64,000 nucleotides of DNA, from positions 124,001 to 188,000 of the forward strand of contig JADKJX010000004.1 of the NCBI GenBank assembly GCA_016720775.1. The letters run 5' to 3'. Shown here piece by piece: positions 50,667 through 60,574 of the stretch (position 1 is the stretch's first letter; every line of letters begins with the position of its first letter). The position numbers and the translations under genes were made by a program. The notes below the pieces were generated by a model, which was given only the letters and a program-made list of their open reading frames with translations, searched no databases and was not told where the DNA came from. Source of the DNA: Chitinophagaceae bacterium (GTDB taxonomy: Bacteria > Bacteroidota > Bacteroidia > Chitinophagales > Chitinophagaceae).

Positions 50667-52040
50667 TTATTTGCTCAGGCTCTGGATAATGTCGTATTTG
50701 GTTACAATGTGAAAAGACCCGCTCTCGTCCCTGCTCAAAACTGCCCCGTTTTCTTTGGTAATATATGTACTCAGGCGCTCAACCGGGGTCTCAAAAGCTA
50801 CTTCCGGGTAGGCTTTTTCTATTACGGAGCCTACTGTTTGTGTTTTGATATCGGGATTATTAAGGATCTTATCAAATAACCCCCCTTCAGATATGGCGCC
50901 TTTGTTTTCTCCATTCTCTAATACGGGTATGTTCTCAATATCGTATTTCTTCATCAGGTCAATGGCTGCTGCAACCGTATCGGCTGTAGTAAGACTTATC
51001 AGGCGTTGTGTGCCACGACCCCCAACAACGTCCTTGAATGTCTTTACATCCAGGAAGCCCCTTTCCAGCATCCACTGGTCGTTATAAACCTTACCCACAT
51101 AGCGGCTGCCGTGATCATGAAATATTAATACCACCACATCATCTTTCTTCAACCGGTCTTTGCCATCGGCGTCTTTTGCCAGTTGCAGCATACCCTGCAG
51201 GCAACTGCCGGCACTGTAACCACAAAACATGCCTTCTTCCTTGGCAATGCGCCTGGCCATCACGGCGCCATCCTTGTCGGTAACTTTTGTGAACTCATCA
51301 ATTACACCCATATCATAGTTGGCTGGTACAAAATCCTCCCCAAAGCCTTCACTTATATAAGGGTAAACTTCTTTTTGATCGATCTCACCTGTTTCAAAAT
51401 ATTTTTTCAGCAAAGAACCATAACTATCAACAGCCCATATTTTTATGTTGGGATTTTTTTCTTTTAAATACTTTGCTGTACCTACAATTGTACCACCTGT
51501 TCCGGTAGCTACAACCAGGTGGGTCACTTTTCCTTCTGTTTGTTCCCATATTTCAGGGCCGGTTTGTTCGTAGTGGGCGAGGCGGTTGGCCAGGTTGTCG
51601 TATTGATTTACATACCAGCTATTGGGAACTTCGGTAGCCAGTCTTTTAGAAACAGAATAATAACTGCGTGGATCTTCCGGTTCTACATTGGTAGGACAAA
51701 CGATCACTTCGGCGCCCACAGCTTTTAATATATCCGCCTTTTCTTTTGATTGCTTATCGGTGGTGGTGAAAATACATTTATACCCTTTTACGCAGGCTGC
51801 CAGGGCCAGGCCCATGCCGGTATTGCCGCTGGTTCCTTCAATGATGGTACCGCCCGGTTTTATTTTTCCTTCCTGTTCGGCCACTTCCAGCATTTTTAAA
51901 GCCATGCGGTCTTTGATGCTGTTGCCGGGGTTAAAGTATTCCACTTTTGCAAGTACGGTGCAGGGCAGGTTCCTGGTTATCTTGTTGAGTTTGATGAGGG
52001 GCGTATTGCCAATGGTCTCTAAAATATTGTTTAGCCACAT
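50667..52040 (-). CDS. cbs: Cystathionine beta-synthase
   Basis: Condenses serine and homocysteine in transsulfuration. 457 residues: the PLP fold-type II catalytic domain (NTPLIKLNKI, KVEYFNPGNSIKDRMALKM with the PLP lysine in SIKDR, EGTSGNTGMGLALAACVKGY, VATGTGGTIVGTAKYL) and a C-terminal pair of CBS domains (about residues 335-455; LISLTTADTVAAAIDLMKKY, LSTYITKENGAVLSRDESG). The CBS pair and length favour cystathionine beta-synthase over a simple cysteine synthase. A TACCTTTG -7-like box lies at 52067-52060, but no well-spaced -33 was found. Confidence 0.9.
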   Translation of the reverse strand: MWLNNILETIGNTPLIKLNKITRNLPCTVLAKVEYFNPGNSIKDRMALKMLEVAEQEGKIKPGGTIIEGTSGNTGMGLALAACVKGYKCIFTTTDKQSKEKADILKAVGAEVIVCPTNVEPEDPRSYYSVSKRLATEVPNSWYVNQYDNLANRLAHYEQTGPEIWEQTEGKVTHLVVATGTGGTIVGTAKYLKEKNPNIKIWAVDSYGSLLKKYFETGEIDQKEVYPYISEGFGEDFVPANYDMGVIDEFTKVTDKDGAVMARRIAKEEGMFCGYSAGSCLQGMLQLAKDADGKDRLKKDDVVVLIFHDHGSRYVGKVYNDQWMLERGFLDVKTFKDVVGGRGTQRLISLTTADTVAAAIDLMKKYDIENIPVLENGENKGAISEGGLFDKILNNPDIKTQTVGSVIEKAYPEVAFETPVERLSTYITKENGAVLSRDESGSFHIVTKYDIIQSLSK

Positions 52041-52300
52041 ATAGAATCGTTATTTGCCGCAAAGGTAAGGAAATGAGCCCGGGGTGAAGTATATCAAGCA
52101 AAGGATTAATTCGAAAATGCTCTACAAACTATTTATGTCGTAAACTACTAAAAACAAAACTGTTTGTGGGCATATTTGTGTTGTCCAATATCCAAAAGAA
52201 AATACCAAAACAAACTCCAGTATCCTAAAAAACAATGAACCTCTGAAGCCGTACGCAATTCAAAGACACCTAACGTAGTTGAATATTGTGAACGACATTA

Positions 52301-52325
52301 AAGGCCTCCCAACCGGGAGGCTTTT
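52301..52325 (-). terminator. Terminator of the S41 protease gene
   Basis: AAGGCCTCCC/GGGAGGCTTTT around AACC. On the minus strand the stem overlaps the stop codon of the protease and is followed by TTTAATG, a short U-tract. Confidence 0.65.
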
Positions 52326-53913
52326 ATTTTGCCAGTATCTCCAGTGATTTTTTTATGGCTTCGTCGGTTGTATTGATCGTTTCAAAAAAACCTTCGTTGC
52401 GCCAAAGCTGCCTGGCAATGGAAGAACGGATGCGGTTGATAAGATCCGCTTTCACTTTTTCATTTATGGAATCAATGTTTACCGAGTCTTTGGCAGCGGC
52501 CTGCACAAACCCGTTCCAGTTGTCTTCCGAAAAAATAAATCCTTTTGCAAAGTCACCCGGTGTTTTAAATGTTTTTAATGTCGCCAGGTTCTGCAGGTAA
52601 AAGTGATAGGCAAAGTTGCCGATGATGTTTTTGTTATAAATTTTTGCGGTGTTGCTGCTGAACCCGGTTGTATCCAATGGGATGAAATAATCAGGCGTGA
52701 TGCCCCCGCCGCCATACACTTTTTTCCCACCCATGGTTTTGTAAGCCTTGGTGGTATCATTTTTTATAGAATCGGCGTGCTGTGTTTCTCCATCATGATA
52801 CCGGTTAGTGATCTCGTCATAATAAACTTTGCTGCCGTTTGTATAAGGCCGTTGAATGCTTCTGCCAATGGGTGTGTAATACCGGGCAACGGTCAATCGC
52901 AAAGCGCTGTTATCGCTCAGGTCAAATTGCTGCTGCACCAATCCTTTACCAAAAGATCGCCGGCCAACAATGGTAGCCCTGTCCCAATCCTGCAAAGCAC
53001 CAATTAAAACCTCACTGGCACTCGCAGTGCCTTCATCTGCCAAAACGATGAGGGCTCCTTTTTCAAACTGGCCCTGCCTGCGGCAGCGATATTCCTGTTT
53101 GTCGGTATGCTTGCCTTCGGTATAAGTGATCAGTTTATCGCCGTCTAAAAATTCATCGGCAATTTCAATGGCTTCATCCAGTACCCCACCACCATTGCCC
53201 CGGAGATCGAGTACCAGTTTTTTTAACCCGGTCTTTTTTAAAGCTTCCAATACCTGCATGAATTCCCGGTAGGTTTGCGACGAAAATTTATTCAGGCGGA
53301 TATAACCTGTTTCATTTGTGATCATGTAGCTGGCATCAACACTGCTCAGCGGAATGGCATCCCGGGTGAGGGTAGCTTTTTTTTGTTCACCGTTCCGTAA
53401 ATATGTAATGGTTACTTCCGAGCCACGGTCGCCTCTTAATAATTTCCGGAATGTATCCGCCCCGGTTTTTCTTCCGGCAACAAGGCTATCACCAACTTTT
53501 AGAAATTTATCGCCGGTCAACAAGCCTGCTTTTTCCCCCGGGCCGTTCTTTAGTATATTAATTACATTCAGCGTATCATCAAAAATGTTGAACTCAATGC
53601 CAATACCGAAAAATTTACCCGCCAGGTCTTCATTTACCTGCTGCAGTTCTTCGGCGGGGATAAATACAGAGTGAGGGTCTAATTTGCTGAGCATGGCTTC
53701 AATGGCCGTATCAGTGAGAGAATCTATTTTTACATCATCTACATAGCGGTTCTTTATCAGGTCCATTATTTCCTGTACAGGCCTTCTTTTTTCCAGAGAG
53801 AAAAAACTTTTGCCGGGCATATTATCTCTCATCTTATAGCCCATATACATTCCCAGGATCATGGTTATGCTGAAAAGCAGGGGTAACCAAACCTGTACCT
53901 TTTTGTTATTCAT
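52324..53913 (-). CDS. S41 family C-terminal processing peptidase
   Basis: 529 residues: an N-terminal signal anchor (LLFSITMILGMYMGYKM), a helical region (KLDPHSVFIPAEELQQVNED), a PDZ domain (FFGIGIEFNIFDDTLNVINI, GPGEKAGLLTGDKFLKVGD) and the protease domain with GYIRLNKFS, LVLDLRGNGGGVLDEAIEIA, the nucleophile serine in DEGTASASEVLIGAL and the catalytic lysine in GRRSFGKGLVQQ. It would cleave envelope proteins in the periplasm after C-terminal recognition. It is monocistronic, ending at a terminator. Confidence 0.93.
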   Translation of the reverse strand: MNNKKVQVWLPLLFSITMILGMYMGYKMRDNMPGKSFFSLEKRRPVQEIMDLIKNRYVDDVKIDSLTDTAIEAMLSKLDPHSVFIPAEELQQVNEDLAGKFFGIGIEFNIFDDTLNVINILKNGPGEKAGLLTGDKFLKVGDSLVAGRKTGADTFRKLLRGDRGSEVTITYLRNGEQKKATLTRDAIPLSSVDASYMITNETGYIRLNKFSSQTYREFMQVLEALKKTGLKKLVLDLRGNGGGVLDEAIEIADEFLDGDKLITYTEGKHTDKQEYRCRRQGQFEKGALIVLADEGTASASEVLIGALQDWDRATIVGRRSFGKGLVQQQFDLSDNSALRLTVARYYTPIGRSIQRPYTNGSKVYYDEITNRYHDGETQHADSIKNDTTKAYKTMGGKKVYGGGGITPDYFIPLDTTGFSSNTAKIYNKNIIGNFAYHFYLQNLATLKTFKTPGDFAKGFIFSEDNWNGFVQAAAKDSVNIDSINEKVKADLINRIRSSIARQLWRNEGFFETINTTDEAIKKSLEILAK

Positions 53914-54128
53914 TTTGCGAAGATAAGGAGAAGCTGCAAGGGAAATACAAGCTGCAAGAGGAGGAACGCTAAGGCAAATGGTTAATTCGCAGCCAGAACT
54001 CTGTACTTTAAATAAACAAGATTATTAAATGGCAGACTTATCCCTTGTGGCTATTTCCCTTATAGCTTTTAGGTTCCGCTTTTAATACAAAATGAATTAA
54101 CTTCAATCTGAAATCATACAAAAGATTA

Positions 54129-54968
54129 ATGCCGATAAAACTAATTGCCGACAGCGGCTCTACAAAGACAGAGTGGTGCTTATTGAACGGGACGTCTGCC
54201 AAAACCTTTTATACGCAGGGACTGAGCCCCTATTTTCTTTCAGCAGAACAAATTGAATACATAATTACCGAAGAGCTGAAACCTAAAATGAAAAAGGTTG
54301 AGCCGGATGAGATATTTTTTTACGGAACAGGTTGCAGCAATGCTGAAAATGTAAAACTCGTAAAGAAGGCCATTCAAAAGGTTTTTGCCGATGCTGACGT
54401 ATCGGTTGATCATGACCTGATGGGGGCGGCCAAAGCCCTTTGCGGAAATGAAAAGGGTGTTGCCTGCATCCTGGGCACCGGCTCAAACTCCTGTTATTAT
54501 AACGGCAAGAAGATCATCAAGAACAGTCCCGGCCTGGGTTATGTTTTGGGTGATGAAGGCAGCGGGGCCTACCTTGGCCGCAAAGTGATCCAGTATTTTT
54601 TGTACAATACTTTTGACGGCGACCTGATGGACCGGTTTCATGCTAAATTCAATACCAACAGCGATGAGATCCTGACGGCGGTTTATAAAAAGCCATTGCC
54701 AAACCGCTACCTGGCATCTTTTGCAATATTTTTGGCAGAGAACCGGGGGCATTATATGGTTGAGAATATAATCGAGGATGGCTTTAATGATTTCTTTTTT
54801 AATCATATTTATAAGTATAGAGAGAGTTGGACACTTCCCATCAACTTTACCGGGAGTGTGGCATATGGTTTCCGGGATGTATTGAAAGACCTGTGCAGTT
54901 CATACGAACTGGAACTGGGTAAAGTAATTAAAAAGCCCATGGATGGGCTGGTAAAGTTTCACAGATAA
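54129..54968 (+). CDS. BadF/BadG/BcrA-type sugar kinase (GlcNAc/MurNAc kinase-like)
   Basis: 279 residues of the ASKHA fold: phosphate loop ADSGSTKTEWCLLN (residues 7-20), YGTGCSNAENV, VDHDLMGAAKALCG, ACILGTGSNSCYYNG and GYVLGDEGSGAYLGRKVIQY. The family includes N-acetylglucosamine kinases and MurNAc kinases. The gene is followed 8 nt later by murQ, the enzyme that uses MurNAc-6-phosphate, so a role in phosphorylating MurNAc or GlcNAc during cell-wall recycling is the most economical inference. Confidence 0.88.
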   Translation: MPIKLIADSGSTKTEWCLLNGTSAKTFYTQGLSPYFLSAEQIEYIITEELKPKMKKVEPDEIFFYGTGCSNAENVKLVKKAIQKVFADADVSVDHDLMGAAKALCGNEKGVACILGTGSNSCYYNGKKIIKNSPGLGYVLGDEGSGAYLGRKVIQYFLYNTFDGDLMDRFHAKFNTNSDEILTAVYKKPLPNRYLASFAIFLAENRGHYMVENIIEDGFNDFFFNHIYKYRESWTLPINFTGSVAYGFRDVLKDLCSSYELELGKVIKKPMDGLVKFHR

Positions 54969-54976
54969 AAAGATTT

Positions 54977-55792
54977 ATGGCATTTAAACAGATAACAGAA
55001 TCGGAATCGCATTACAGGAACCTGGAAAAGATGCCGGTCTTAGACATATTGACCAGTATTAATAACGAAGATAAATCGGTGCCGGCAGCTATTGAAAAAG
55101 TGATCCCGCAGGTTGAGCAATTGGTGACTGTTATCGTTGATAAGATGCTTATGGGAGGAAGGCTGTTTTATATTGGAGCCGGTACCAGCGGCCGGTTGGG
55201 TATTGTAGATGCCAGCGAATGTCCGCCCACTTATGGCGTTCCTTACGGGTTGGTGATTGGTATTATTGCCGGGGGCAGCAAGGCAATAACCGAAGCCGTT
55301 GAATTTGCCGAAGACGATGTGGAACAGGGATGGATCGACCTGCAGGCGCATGCAGTAAATGAAAAAGATGTGGTGATCGGTATTGCTGCAAGCGGCACCA
55401 CACCATACGTTATAAGTGCCCTCAATAAATGCCGGTCCAACAACATTATTACGGGCAGCATCTGCTGCAATCCAGGTGCGCCGTTAAGCGCTGCATCTGA
55501 TCACCCGGTTGAAGCGGTGGTAGGACCTGAGTTTGTAACCGGCAGCACCCGGATGAAAAGCGGTACCGCACAAAAACTCATTCTCAATATGATCTCTACA
55601 ACTGTTATGATCCAATTGGGCAGGGTTGAAGATAATAAAATGGTGAATATGCAGCTCACCAATGATAAACTGGTTGATCGTGGTGTGAAGATGCTCATGG
55701 AAAAAACAGACATGACTAATTATGAAGCTGCCAAAGAACTTCTTTTAAAGACCGGGAGTGTGAAAAAAGCGGTGGATAGCCGCCATTCATAA
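54977..55792 (+). CDS. murQ: N-acetylmuramic acid 6-phosphate etherase
   Basis: Cleaves the lactyl ether of MurNAc-6-phosphate to GlcNAc-6-phosphate. 271 residues with the SIS domain: RLFYIGAGTSGRLGIVDASE, CPPTYGVPYGLVIGIIAGG, GIAASGTTPYVISAL, EFVTGSTRMKSGTAQKLILN (family signature) and TDMTNYEAAKELLLKTGSVK. It forms a two-gene unit with the sugar kinase. Confidence 0.95.
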   Translation: MAFKQITESESHYRNLEKMPVLDILTSINNEDKSVPAAIEKVIPQVEQLVTVIVDKMLMGGRLFYIGAGTSGRLGIVDASECPPTYGVPYGLVIGIIAGGSKAITEAVEFAEDDVEQGWIDLQAHAVNEKDVVIGIAASGTTPYVISALNKCRSNNIITGSICCNPGAPLSAASDHPVEAVVGPEFVTGSTRMKSGTAQKLILNMISTTVMIQLGRVEDNKMVNMQLTNDKLVDRGVKMLMEKTDMTNYEAAKELLLKTGSVKKAVDSRHS

Positions 55793-55863
55793 AAAATTCT
55801 TGGAGGGTTTCTGTAATTTGAGTAATTTTCATATCTCAATTGTTTACAACAAAAACTCCTCTT

Positions 55864-57090
55864 ATGAATCTTAAACTTTTACTTTCTACAACACTCATTT
55901 CAGCCAGTTTAGTTTCTGCGGCACAGGATGCCAACAGGACATTTGCCATTACCGGCGATGGCAACGGCGATTTTATGTGGATGAACATCCGCCAGGTAGA
56001 TATCAATACAGGAAAAATTTTACAGGATGTTTACCAGCGTAACAAAACCGCTTTTGTGTTTGCCGATGCCGATACAAAAAAAGCGGTTGGTACATCTGCC
56101 CAACCAACAGAAACCATGGTTGCTGCAGCGGCATACGATAAGAATCAGAACAAACTTTTCTTTACACCCATGCGTATCGGCGAATTACGCTGGCTTGACC
56201 TGGGTGCTAAAGGCAATGCCCAGAAATTCTATACCGTTAAGTCTGCCTTGCTCAATTCTGCTGAAAGCATAAGGGATGAGGCAAAGAACTTTACCCGTAT
56301 GGTAATTGGCGCCGATGGAAACGGTTACGCCCTCACCAATGATGCAAACCGCCTGGTAAGGTTCACTACCGGTAAAAAAATTACCATTACAGACCTGGGT
56401 AATTTGATCGATGACGAATCAAACAAAACCATTTCCATACATAACCAGTGCAGCAGTTGGGGCGGAGATATGATCGCTGATGCGTATAACAAGCTTTATG
56501 TTATCTCTGCAAACCATTATGTATTTTCTGTGGATATCGAAACAAGGGTTGCAAAATATATTGGAAATATCGGTGGTTTGCCTGCCAATTATTCTACCAA
56601 TGGTGCTGCGGTTGATAAAGACGGTGCCATCGTGGTAGCAAGTGCAAATGCTTTTGCAGGCTATTACAAATTCACACTTACTGATTTTAATGCCAAAAAG
56701 ATAGAAGGTTCGGATATGGTTTACAATGCTTCCGACCTGGCCAATGGTAATTTACTGTTCCAGAAAGAAGTGGATGCTGCCAAAAAACTCGGTACGGCCG
56801 ATTTCAAAGCGGTGGTGCCTGTTATTACCAACGAAGCACACATCTTCCCGAACCCCGTAACAGCGAATGAATTCAAGATATCATTTGATGGGCAGGCGGC
56901 CGGTCGTTATAACATTGCCATTACTGATCTCTCCGGTAAACCGGTTATGAACAGGGTGGTTACAGTTAACGGAAAGACTCAAATAGAAACCATTCCACTC
57001 AACAGAACTTTTGCAAAAGGTATGTACATGGTTAAAGTAACCGATGCAAACAATAAATTCATTTTCACCGAAAGGATCGTGGTACAATAA
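55864..57090 (+). CDS. Secreted protein with T9SS type A sorting domain
   Basis: 408 residues from the ATG at 55864 (signal peptide LLLSTTLISASLVSAAQ); the in-frame ATG at 55840 precedes it. Residues about 20-320 look like a beta-propeller-type repeated structure (GKILQDVYQRNKTAFVFADA; ELRWLDLGAKGNAQKFYTVK; GKKITITDLGNLIDDES; GNIGGLPANYSTNGAAVDKD), each part pairing a measured value with text-like motifs as in WD40/NHL-like proteins, but no named family was recognised. The C-terminal 80 residues are a type A sorting tail (HIFPNPVTANEFKISFD ... GMYMVKVTDANNKFIFTERI). Confidence 0.85.
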   Translation: MNLKLLLSTTLISASLVSAAQDANRTFAITGDGNGDFMWMNIRQVDINTGKILQDVYQRNKTAFVFADADTKKAVGTSAQPTETMVAAAAYDKNQNKLFFTPMRIGELRWLDLGAKGNAQKFYTVKSALLNSAESIRDEAKNFTRMVIGADGNGYALTNDANRLVRFTTGKKITITDLGNLIDDESNKTISIHNQCSSWGGDMIADAYNKLYVISANHYVFSVDIETRVAKYIGNIGGLPANYSTNGAAVDKDGAIVVASANAFAGYYKFTLTDFNAKKIEGSDMVYNASDLANGNLLFQKEVDAAKKLGTADFKAVVPVITNEAHIFPNPVTANEFKISFDGQAAGRYNIAITDLSGKPVMNRVVTVNGKTQIETIPLNRTFAKGMYMVKVTDANNKFIFTERIVVQ

Positions 57091-57210
57091 AATATTATGG
57101 TTATTAAGTTTGGGGTTGCCAGGTTTCTGGCAACCCTTTTTTATAATAACCTTGTATCTCATTTTAATTAATTTCACGGAAATTTGCAGTAACATTTTAA
57201 ATAGCATTAT

Positions 57211-57774
57211 TTGCAGGACATTGAACCATATTATAACTGGAGACACTTATATACCGCCGAGGAAGACGAACGGTCGCCCTTTTACCGCAGAACATACAGT
57301 GAGTTTGAATTCTCCCACACGGTCTATAATTATTTTATCCATCCCCAGTGGGATGAGTTTGGTTCCCGTACCCTGTACATGAAGATATTATTTACAGACT
57401 ACGAGCAGGGCTATGCCATTATTGAACTGCTGGGCGAATGGAACGATGCCATTGAAAATGATATCATGACGCTGCGGCGTGATATCACCGATATCATGTT
57501 CATACAGGGCATCAGTAAATTCATCCTTATTGCCGAAAATGTATTGAATTTTCACAGCAGCGACGACAGTTATTACGAAGAGTGGCGGGAACAACTGGAA
57601 GACTCAGCCGGCTGGGTAGTGATACTGGATATGCCTTTGCAAAGCCAATACGATTTTAAACAGGCCCGGTTAACCAATTATGTAGAACTGGTTGATTTTC
57701 CTCAATGGCGAACACTGAAGCCCGAAATAATCTTCCAGCAAATAGATGATATGATGCTCAGAAGAATTTGCTGA
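57211..57774 (+). CDS. Conserved hypothetical protein upstream of sdhC
   Basis: 187 residues, acidic and aromatic-rich, without signal peptide or membrane segment (YYNWRHLYTAEEDERSPFYR; EFEFSHTVYNYFIHPQWDEF; IELLGEWNDAIENDIMTLRR). An in-frame TAG at 57202-57204 and no ATG near the N-terminus leave TTG at 57211 as the likely start. I do not know its function. It is on the same strand as, and about 100 nt before, sdhC, which has its own -7 box, so they may be separate transcripts. Confidence 0.8.
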   Translation: MQDIEPYYNWRHLYTAEEDERSPFYRRTYSEFEFSHTVYNYFIHPQWDEFGSRTLYMKILFTDYEQGYAIIELLGEWNDAIENDIMTLRRDITDIMFIQGISKFILIAENVLNFHSSDDSYYEEWREQLEDSAGWVVILDMPLQSQYDFKQARLTNYVELVDFPQWRTLKPEIIFQQIDDMMLRRIC

Positions 57775-57838
57775 TCTGAATCATGGGCTTTTATTTCAAA
57801 AACTTTCTGCAATAGCGGTTTTTTGAGCGTTCCTGACG

Positions 57839-57846
57839 TATTTTTG
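57839..57846 (+). promoter_or_regulatory. -7 box of the sdh operon promoter
   Basis: TATTTTTG is an exact TAnnTTTG match 30 nt before the sdhC ATG. No TTTG is at the ideal 19-nt spacing; a TTTG at 57822-57825 is too close (13 nt), so the -33 element is weak or absent. Confidence 0.45.
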
Positions 57847-57876
57847 TATCCCAACTAACAACCTAATGCTTTCAAT

Positions 57877-58530
57877 ATGACCTGGAAACATTTTTTCACA
57901 TCCTCGATCGGTAAGAAATTCGTAATGGGCCTTACAGGTCTTTTTTTAATATCATTTTTGGTGGTTCACTGTACAATCAACTCCATGATCTTTTTTAATG
58001 ATGGCGGGGACATGTTCAATACCTGGGCTCATTTTATGAGCCATAATTATATTGTACGGGTGCTTGAAATAGGCTTGTTTGCGGGATTGATAGTCCATAT
58101 AATCCAGGGACTTGTCCTGGTAAAGCAGAACAATGACGCAAGGCCTGTTAAATATTCCATGAATGATGTAAGCGCCAACAGTAAATGGTACAGCCGCAGT
58201 ATGGGCTTACTGGGTACACTGTTGCTTTTGTTCCTGGTGCTGCATATCTCTAAATTTTTTGTGAATACTAAAATTGCTTTGTACAGTGGCGATGAACCGC
58301 ATAACACGTTCGAGGAAATGAAAGAATACTTTCAGCAACTGTGGGTGGTGATCGCATACATCGCCGGCGTGATCTCATTATTCTGGCATTTGCTGCACGG
58401 TTTCTCAAGTGCTTTTCAAACCATGGGAATTAATCACAAACGTTATACACCTATCATTAAAGCAGCCGGCACGGCATTTTCAGTGATCGTATGTGTGCTG
58501 TTTGCATTGATGCCCTTGCTTTCTACTTAA
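57877..58530 (+). CDS. sdhC: Succinate dehydrogenase cytochrome b558 subunit
   Basis: Membrane anchor of complex II (or fumarate reductase). 217 residues with five membrane helices and well-placed histidines for two b hemes: FLVVHCTINSM, HFMSHNY, VHIIQGLVLV, LVLHISKFF and FWHLLHGFSSAFQTMG. The N-terminal SSIGKKFVMGLTGLFLISF is typical of the b558 type found in Bacteroidota. It is first of the sdhC-sdhA-(glycosyltransferase)-sdhB set. Confidence 0.93.
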   Translation: MTWKHFFTSSIGKKFVMGLTGLFLISFLVVHCTINSMIFFNDGGDMFNTWAHFMSHNYIVRVLEIGLFAGLIVHIIQGLVLVKQNNDARPVKYSMNDVSANSKWYSRSMGLLGTLLLLFLVLHISKFFVNTKIALYSGDEPHNTFEEMKEYFQQLWVVIAYIAGVISLFWHLLHGFSSAFQTMGINHKRYTPIIKAAGTAFSVIVCVLFALMPLLST

Positions 58531-58574
58531 ACTGGATCAACTAATAAACCGATTAACTAATTAACTGAGTTACC

Positions 58575-60551
58575 ATGTCTCTAGATTCAAAGATTCCCCA
58601 AGGTGAAATGGATAAAAAGTGGACCGATTACAAAGGCCATGTAAAACTTGTTAATCCTGCCAATAAGCGCAAACTGGAAGTGATCGTGGTGGGTACGGGC
58701 CTGGCCGGTGCTTCTGCAGCAGCAGCACTTGGTGAGTTGGGGTATAAAGTAAAAGCATTTTGTTTCCAGGACAGTCCACGCCGGGCACATAGTATCGCGG
58801 CACAGGGCGGGATCAATGCAGCAAAGAATTACCAGAATGACGGCGACTCTGTTTTCCGTCTTTTTTATGATACGGTAAAAGGTGGCGATTACCGGGCAAG
58901 AGAAGCAAATGTACATCGCCTGGCAGAAGTAAGTGCAGCGATCATTGACCAATGTGTGGCACAGGGCGTTCCTTTTGCAAGAGAATATGGTGGTTTATTA
59001 AGTAACCGGAGTTTTGGTGGCACACAGGTGCAGCGTACATTTTATGCAGCCGGACAAACGGGCCAGCAATTATTACTGGGTGCTTACAGCGCTTTGGAAA
59101 GACAAGTTGCTTTGGGCAATGTAACGCAATACAGCCGCCATGAAATGCTGGATGTAGTAATGATAGATGGTAAGACAAGAGGGATCATAGCAAGAGACCT
59201 GGTGAGTGGAAAACTCGAAAGGCATTTTGGTCACGCTGTTTTGCTTTGCACCGGTGGTTATGGAAATGTATTCTATTTAAGCACCAATGCCATGGGCAGC
59301 AATGTTACCGCCGCATGGAAGGCACATAAGAAAGGAGCATTCTTTGGTAACCCCTGCTTTACACAAATTCATCCAACCTGCATACCGGTTAGCGGCGACC
59401 ACCAGAGTAAATTAACCCTGATGAGTGAAAGCTTGCGGAATGATGGAAGGATATGGGTTCCTAAAGCAAAAGACGATAAAAGAAAAGCAGTTGATATACC
59501 GGAAGAAGAAAGAGATTATTATCTGGAGCGGAGGTATCCTGCCTTTGGTAACCTCGTCCCAAGAGACGTAGCTTCAAGAGCGGCTAAAGAAAGATGCGAT
59601 GAAGGGTATGGTGTTGGCACTACAAAGATGGCGGTGTATCTTGATTTTGCAGATGCGATAAAACGTTACGGGAAGATTGAAGCCGGTAAACAGGGAAACC
59701 ATAGCCCGGATGATGCAACGGTAATAAGTTTAGGTAAAGCCGTTGTGGAAGAAAAATACGGTAACCTTTTCGAGATGTATGAAAAGATAACCGGTGAGAA
59801 CCCTTATGAAATGCCCATGCGTATCTATCCCGCCGTGCATTACACCATGGGTGGTTTATGGGTGGATTATGAACTGCAGACAACCGTACCTGGCTTGTAT
59901 GCATTGGGCGAAGCCAATTTCAGTGATCACGGCGCAAACAGGCTGGGTGCAAGTGCGCTGATGCAGGGCCTCGCAGATGGTTACTTTGTCATTCCGTACA
60001 CATTGGGTAATTACCTGGCTGATGAGATTGCAACGAAATCTATTCCAATAACACATCCTGCATTTGAGGAAACAGAAAGAGCCGTAAGCGAAAGGATCAA
60101 TAAACTGATGAGCATTCAAGGAAACCAGACCGTTGAAAGTTTTCACAAGCGCCTTGGAAAGATCATGTGGGATAAATGCGGCATGGCACGTAATGCAAAA
60201 GGACTGCAGGAAGCCATTACTGAAATTCAGCAATTGAAAAAAGAATTCTGGAGCGATGTGAAGATCCCCGGAGAAATAAATGAAATGAATCCTGAACTGG
60301 ATAAAGCAGGCCGTGTGGCAGACTTTATAGAACTGGGGGAACTGATGTGCCTGGATGCACTGAACAGGAATGAAAGCTGTGGCGGGCATTTCCGGGAAGA
60401 ATCGCAAACAGAGGATGGTGAAGCAAAACGTGATGATGCCAACTATAGTTATGTAGCAGCATGGGAATATAAAAATGAAAGCGACTGGCAGTTGGTAAAG
60501 GAGCCATTGAATTTTGAAATAGTAAAACCAACGCAGCGTAGTTATAAATAA
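58575..60551 (+). CDS. sdhA: Succinate dehydrogenase/fumarate reductase flavoprotein subunit
   Basis: 658 residues. FAD-binding VIVVGTGLAGASAAAALGEL near residue 37; the histidine of HSIAAQGGINAAKNYQNDGD is the usual covalent FAD site; active-site regions include NPCFTQIHPTCIP, DVASRAAKERCDEGYGVG, PAVHYTMGGLWVDYELQTTV and NRLGASALMQGLADGYFVIP. It catalyses succinate/fumarate interconversion together with SdhB and SdhC. The 44-nt gap to sdhC contains a few GTTAACT-like words. Confidence 0.96.
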   Translation: MSLDSKIPQGEMDKKWTDYKGHVKLVNPANKRKLEVIVVGTGLAGASAAAALGELGYKVKAFCFQDSPRRAHSIAAQGGINAAKNYQNDGDSVFRLFYDTVKGGDYRAREANVHRLAEVSAAIIDQCVAQGVPFAREYGGLLSNRSFGGTQVQRTFYAAGQTGQQLLLGAYSALERQVALGNVTQYSRHEMLDVVMIDGKTRGIIARDLVSGKLERHFGHAVLLCTGGYGNVFYLSTNAMGSNVTAAWKAHKKGAFFGNPCFTQIHPTCIPVSGDHQSKLTLMSESLRNDGRIWVPKAKDDKRKAVDIPEEERDYYLERRYPAFGNLVPRDVASRAAKERCDEGYGVGTTKMAVYLDFADAIKRYGKIEAGKQGNHSPDDATVISLGKAVVEEKYGNLFEMYEKITGENPYEMPMRIYPAVHYTMGGLWVDYELQTTVPGLYALGEANFSDHGANRLGASALMQGLADGYFVIPYTLGNYLADEIATKSIPITHPAFEETERAVSERINKLMSIQGNQTVESFHKRLGKIMWDKCGMARNAKGLQEAITEIQQLKKEFWSDVKIPGEINEMNPELDKAGRVADFIELGELMCLDALNRNESCGGHFREESQTEDGEAKRDDANYSYVAAWEYKNESDWQLVKEPLNFEIVKPTQRSYK

Positions 60552-60574
60552 TAAATCAAATTGGGGACAGGGGC

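Noticed and set aside
50475..50879. 134-codon plus-strand frame starting in the unassigned region
   Set aside because: Its second half is antisense to the cystathionine beta-synthase gene, and the predicted peptide has no coherent features.
53995..54087. Small ORF between the S41 protease and sugar-kinase genes (ATG near 54029, 18 codons)
   Set aside because: Very short, with no ribosome-binding or terminator context to support it.
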